From contig DASULA010000219.1 of assembly GCA_036278435.1 (NCBI GenBank), positions 1 through 7,162 of the forward strand: 7,162 bases of DNA, in the 5' to 3' direction. Made by a program: the position numbers and the translations under genes. Origin of the DNA: DASULA01 sp036278435 (GTDB lineage Bacteria > Actinomycetota > Actinomycetes > Mycobacteriales > DASULA01). A model generated the notes under the pieces. It was not told where the DNA came from, searched no databases, and saw only the letters and a list, made by a program, of their open reading frames with translations. Shown piece after piece: positions 6,428 to 7,162 of this stretch; position 1 is the stretch's first letter, and the number at the start of each line of letters is the position of its first letter.

Positions 6428-6979
6428 TCAGACCGAACTTCCCTGACGCTGCGCCCGGGTCGTCTTGGCGTTCTTGTGCGGGGCCATGACCATGATCATG
6501 TTCCGGCCGTCCTGCTTGGGCGCGGACTCGATGTAACCGAGTTCGATCACGTCCTCGGCCAACCGCTGCAACAACCGCAGCCCGAGTTCGGGCCGGTGCT
6601 GCTCCCGCCCCCGGAACATGATGGTGACCTTGACCTTGTCGCCCTGCTTGAGGAACCGCTCGACATGACCCTTCTTGGTCTCGTAGTCGTGCGGGTCGAT
6701 CTTGGGCCGGAGTTTCATTTCCTTGATGACGGTGAGTGCCTGGTTGCGTCGGGACTCACGCGCCTTCTGAGCGCTCTCGTACTTGAACTTCCCGTAGTCC
6801 ATGAGCTTGCAGACCGGCGGGCGCGCCATCGGCGCGACCTCGACAAGGTCGAGATCAGAGTCCTGGGCGAGGCGCAGTGCCTCGCCGATGGGGACGATCC
6901 CGACCTGTTCGCCCTCCGGGCCGACGAGTCGTACCTCGGGAACACGAATCCGGTCGTTGATGCGGGGCTCGGCGCTGAT
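6428..6979 (-). CDS. infC: Translation initiation factor IF-3, probable ATC start
   Basis: IF3 binds the 30S subunit, keeps 50S away and rejects incorrect start codons and initiator pairing. From the ATC codon at 6979 the product is 183 residues. The N-domain carries RVPEVRLVGPEGEQVGIVPIGEAL (12-35), then the signature KLMDYGKFKYE (58-68) and the basic linker QKARESRRNQ. The C-domain holds KEMKLRPKIDPHDYETKKGH and VTIMFRGREQHRPELG and ends near QDGRNMIMVMAPHKNAK. The start is unusual: AGGAGGT lies three bases before an ATC, and no ATG, GTG or TTG occurs in frame for many codons downstream. The ISAEPRINDRIRVPEVRL beginning lines up with the MSTETRVNERIRVPEVRL N-terminus I recall for mycobacterial IF3. 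An in-frame GTG at 7024 would add 15 residues, but it has no Shine-Dalgarno and its codons overlap a hairpin and the strong ribosome site. ATT starts are established for E. coli infC and allow IF3 autoregulation. Confidence 0.95.
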   Translation of the reverse strand: MSAEPRINDRIRVPEVRLVGPEGEQVGIVPIGEALRLAQDSDLDLVEVAPMARPPVCKLMDYGKFKYESAQKARESRRNQALTVIKEMKLRPKIDPHDYETKKGHVERFLKQGDKVKVTIMFRGREQHRPELGLRLLQRLAEDVIELGYIESAPKQDGRNMIMVMAPHKNAKTTRAQRQGSSV

Positions 6980-7162
6980 GGGACCTCCTAGGGTTATGAC
7001 GGGTGGTGGAACTCCCCGTCGCACCCCGAGGCACGACTCGGGCCCCGGAGCTCGCGCTCGCGGGGCCCACGCTCGATACGGTCAGCGCCGCGGCAGTGCC
7101 GCGGACACCTACGCCGGAGGCCGGGTGTCCCGGCCCGGCGAACCGAACCCGACCACCTGTCA
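6980..7162 (-). promoter_or_regulatory. Highly structured infC operon leader
   Basis: This stretch contains no supported gene but at least six inverted repeats, in transcript order. First is GGCCGGG/CCCGGCC (7119-7135). Second is GGACACC/GGTGTCC (7124-7130 with 7103-7109), which shares bases with the first and cannot coexist with it. Third is CCGCGGC/GCCGCGG (7088-7104), which overlaps the second at 7103-7104. Fourth is a long hairpin at 7040-7068 (8 bp, a bulged C, 4 bp, GCGA tetraloop). Fifth is CCCGAG/CTCGGG (7025-7042), overlapping the fourth by three bases. Sixth is GACGGG/CCCGTC (6998-7020), which ends eight bases before the Shine-Dalgarno. Such stacked exclusive stems suggest leader-mediated control. 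L20 repression of this operon is established in E. coli and Bacillus, but this leader's ligand is unknown. No convincing promoter is visible, and the start of transcription may lie outside the window. Confidence 0.55.
6983..6989 (-). promoter_or_regulatory. Strong infC Shine-Dalgarno that points to the ATC start
   Basis: AGGAGGT on the minus strand is the best ribosome binding site in the window. It ends three bases before an ATC codon at 6979-6977. No canonical start codon lies within useful range, so it argues for ATC initiation over the in-frame GTG at 7024, which lies upstream of this site. Confidence 0.75.

Noticed and set aside
3568..6489. A 973-codon plus-strand open frame
   Set aside because: It runs antisense across the kinase, methyltransferase, rplT, rpmI and the end of infC. 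Its composition is the Arg/Pro/Gly/Ala bias typical of GC-rich shadow frames.
7020..7024. GTG at 7024 as the infC start
   Set aside because: It has no Shine-Dalgarno. Its 15 extra codons run through a hairpin and the AGGAGGT site, and the IF3 family N-terminus begins at the ATC.

Overview
The window is a high-GC, actinobacterial-type chromosomal segment that contains the translation-factor/ribosomal-protein/Phe-tRNA synthetase block. All supported genes lie on the minus strand. In transcription order they are infC (IF3), rpmI (L35), rplT (L20), a SpoU/TrmH-family RNA methyltransferase, a soluble PAS-histidine kinase, pheS and pheT. The pheT gene runs off the left edge of the window. The very high GC content, frequent GTG starts, and the IF3 and PheS sequences suggest Actinomycetota. 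Micromonosporaceae is my best guess from general resemblance, not from a search.

Layout from right to left. Positions 6980-7162 are the infC leader, rich in inverted repeats, including a 12-bp hairpin capped by a GCGA tetraloop and at least two pairs of mutually exclusive hairpins. infC (6428-6979) appears to start at a non-canonical ATC codon behind a strong AGGAGGT Shine-Dalgarno. A roughly 100-bp spacer with two strong palindromes precedes rpmI (6135-6329). An 86-bp spacer follows, then rplT (5674-6048), the methyltransferase (4760-5635) and the histidine kinase (3589-4719, or from 4782). A 135-bp gap at 3454-3588 holds hairpins and a candidate -10 box. Then come pheS (2344-3453) and pheT (1-2344), joined by a TGATG stop/start overlap.

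Functionally the block is about making protein: IF3 controls initiation, L35 and L20 belong to the 50S subunit, the methyltransferase probably modifies rRNA or tRNA, and PheS/PheT form the heterotetrameric phenylalanyl-tRNA synthetase. The enterobacterial order infC-rpmI-rplT-pheS-pheT is kept, but two genes, the methyltransferase and an orphan kinase, sit between rplT and pheS. I see no mobile element, CRISPR array, tRNA or rRNA gene. The best second-look items are the infC start codon with its structured leader, the kinase embedded in a translation operon, and the pheS leader. I found no clearly undescribed system here, and most of the window is conserved housekeeping DNA.
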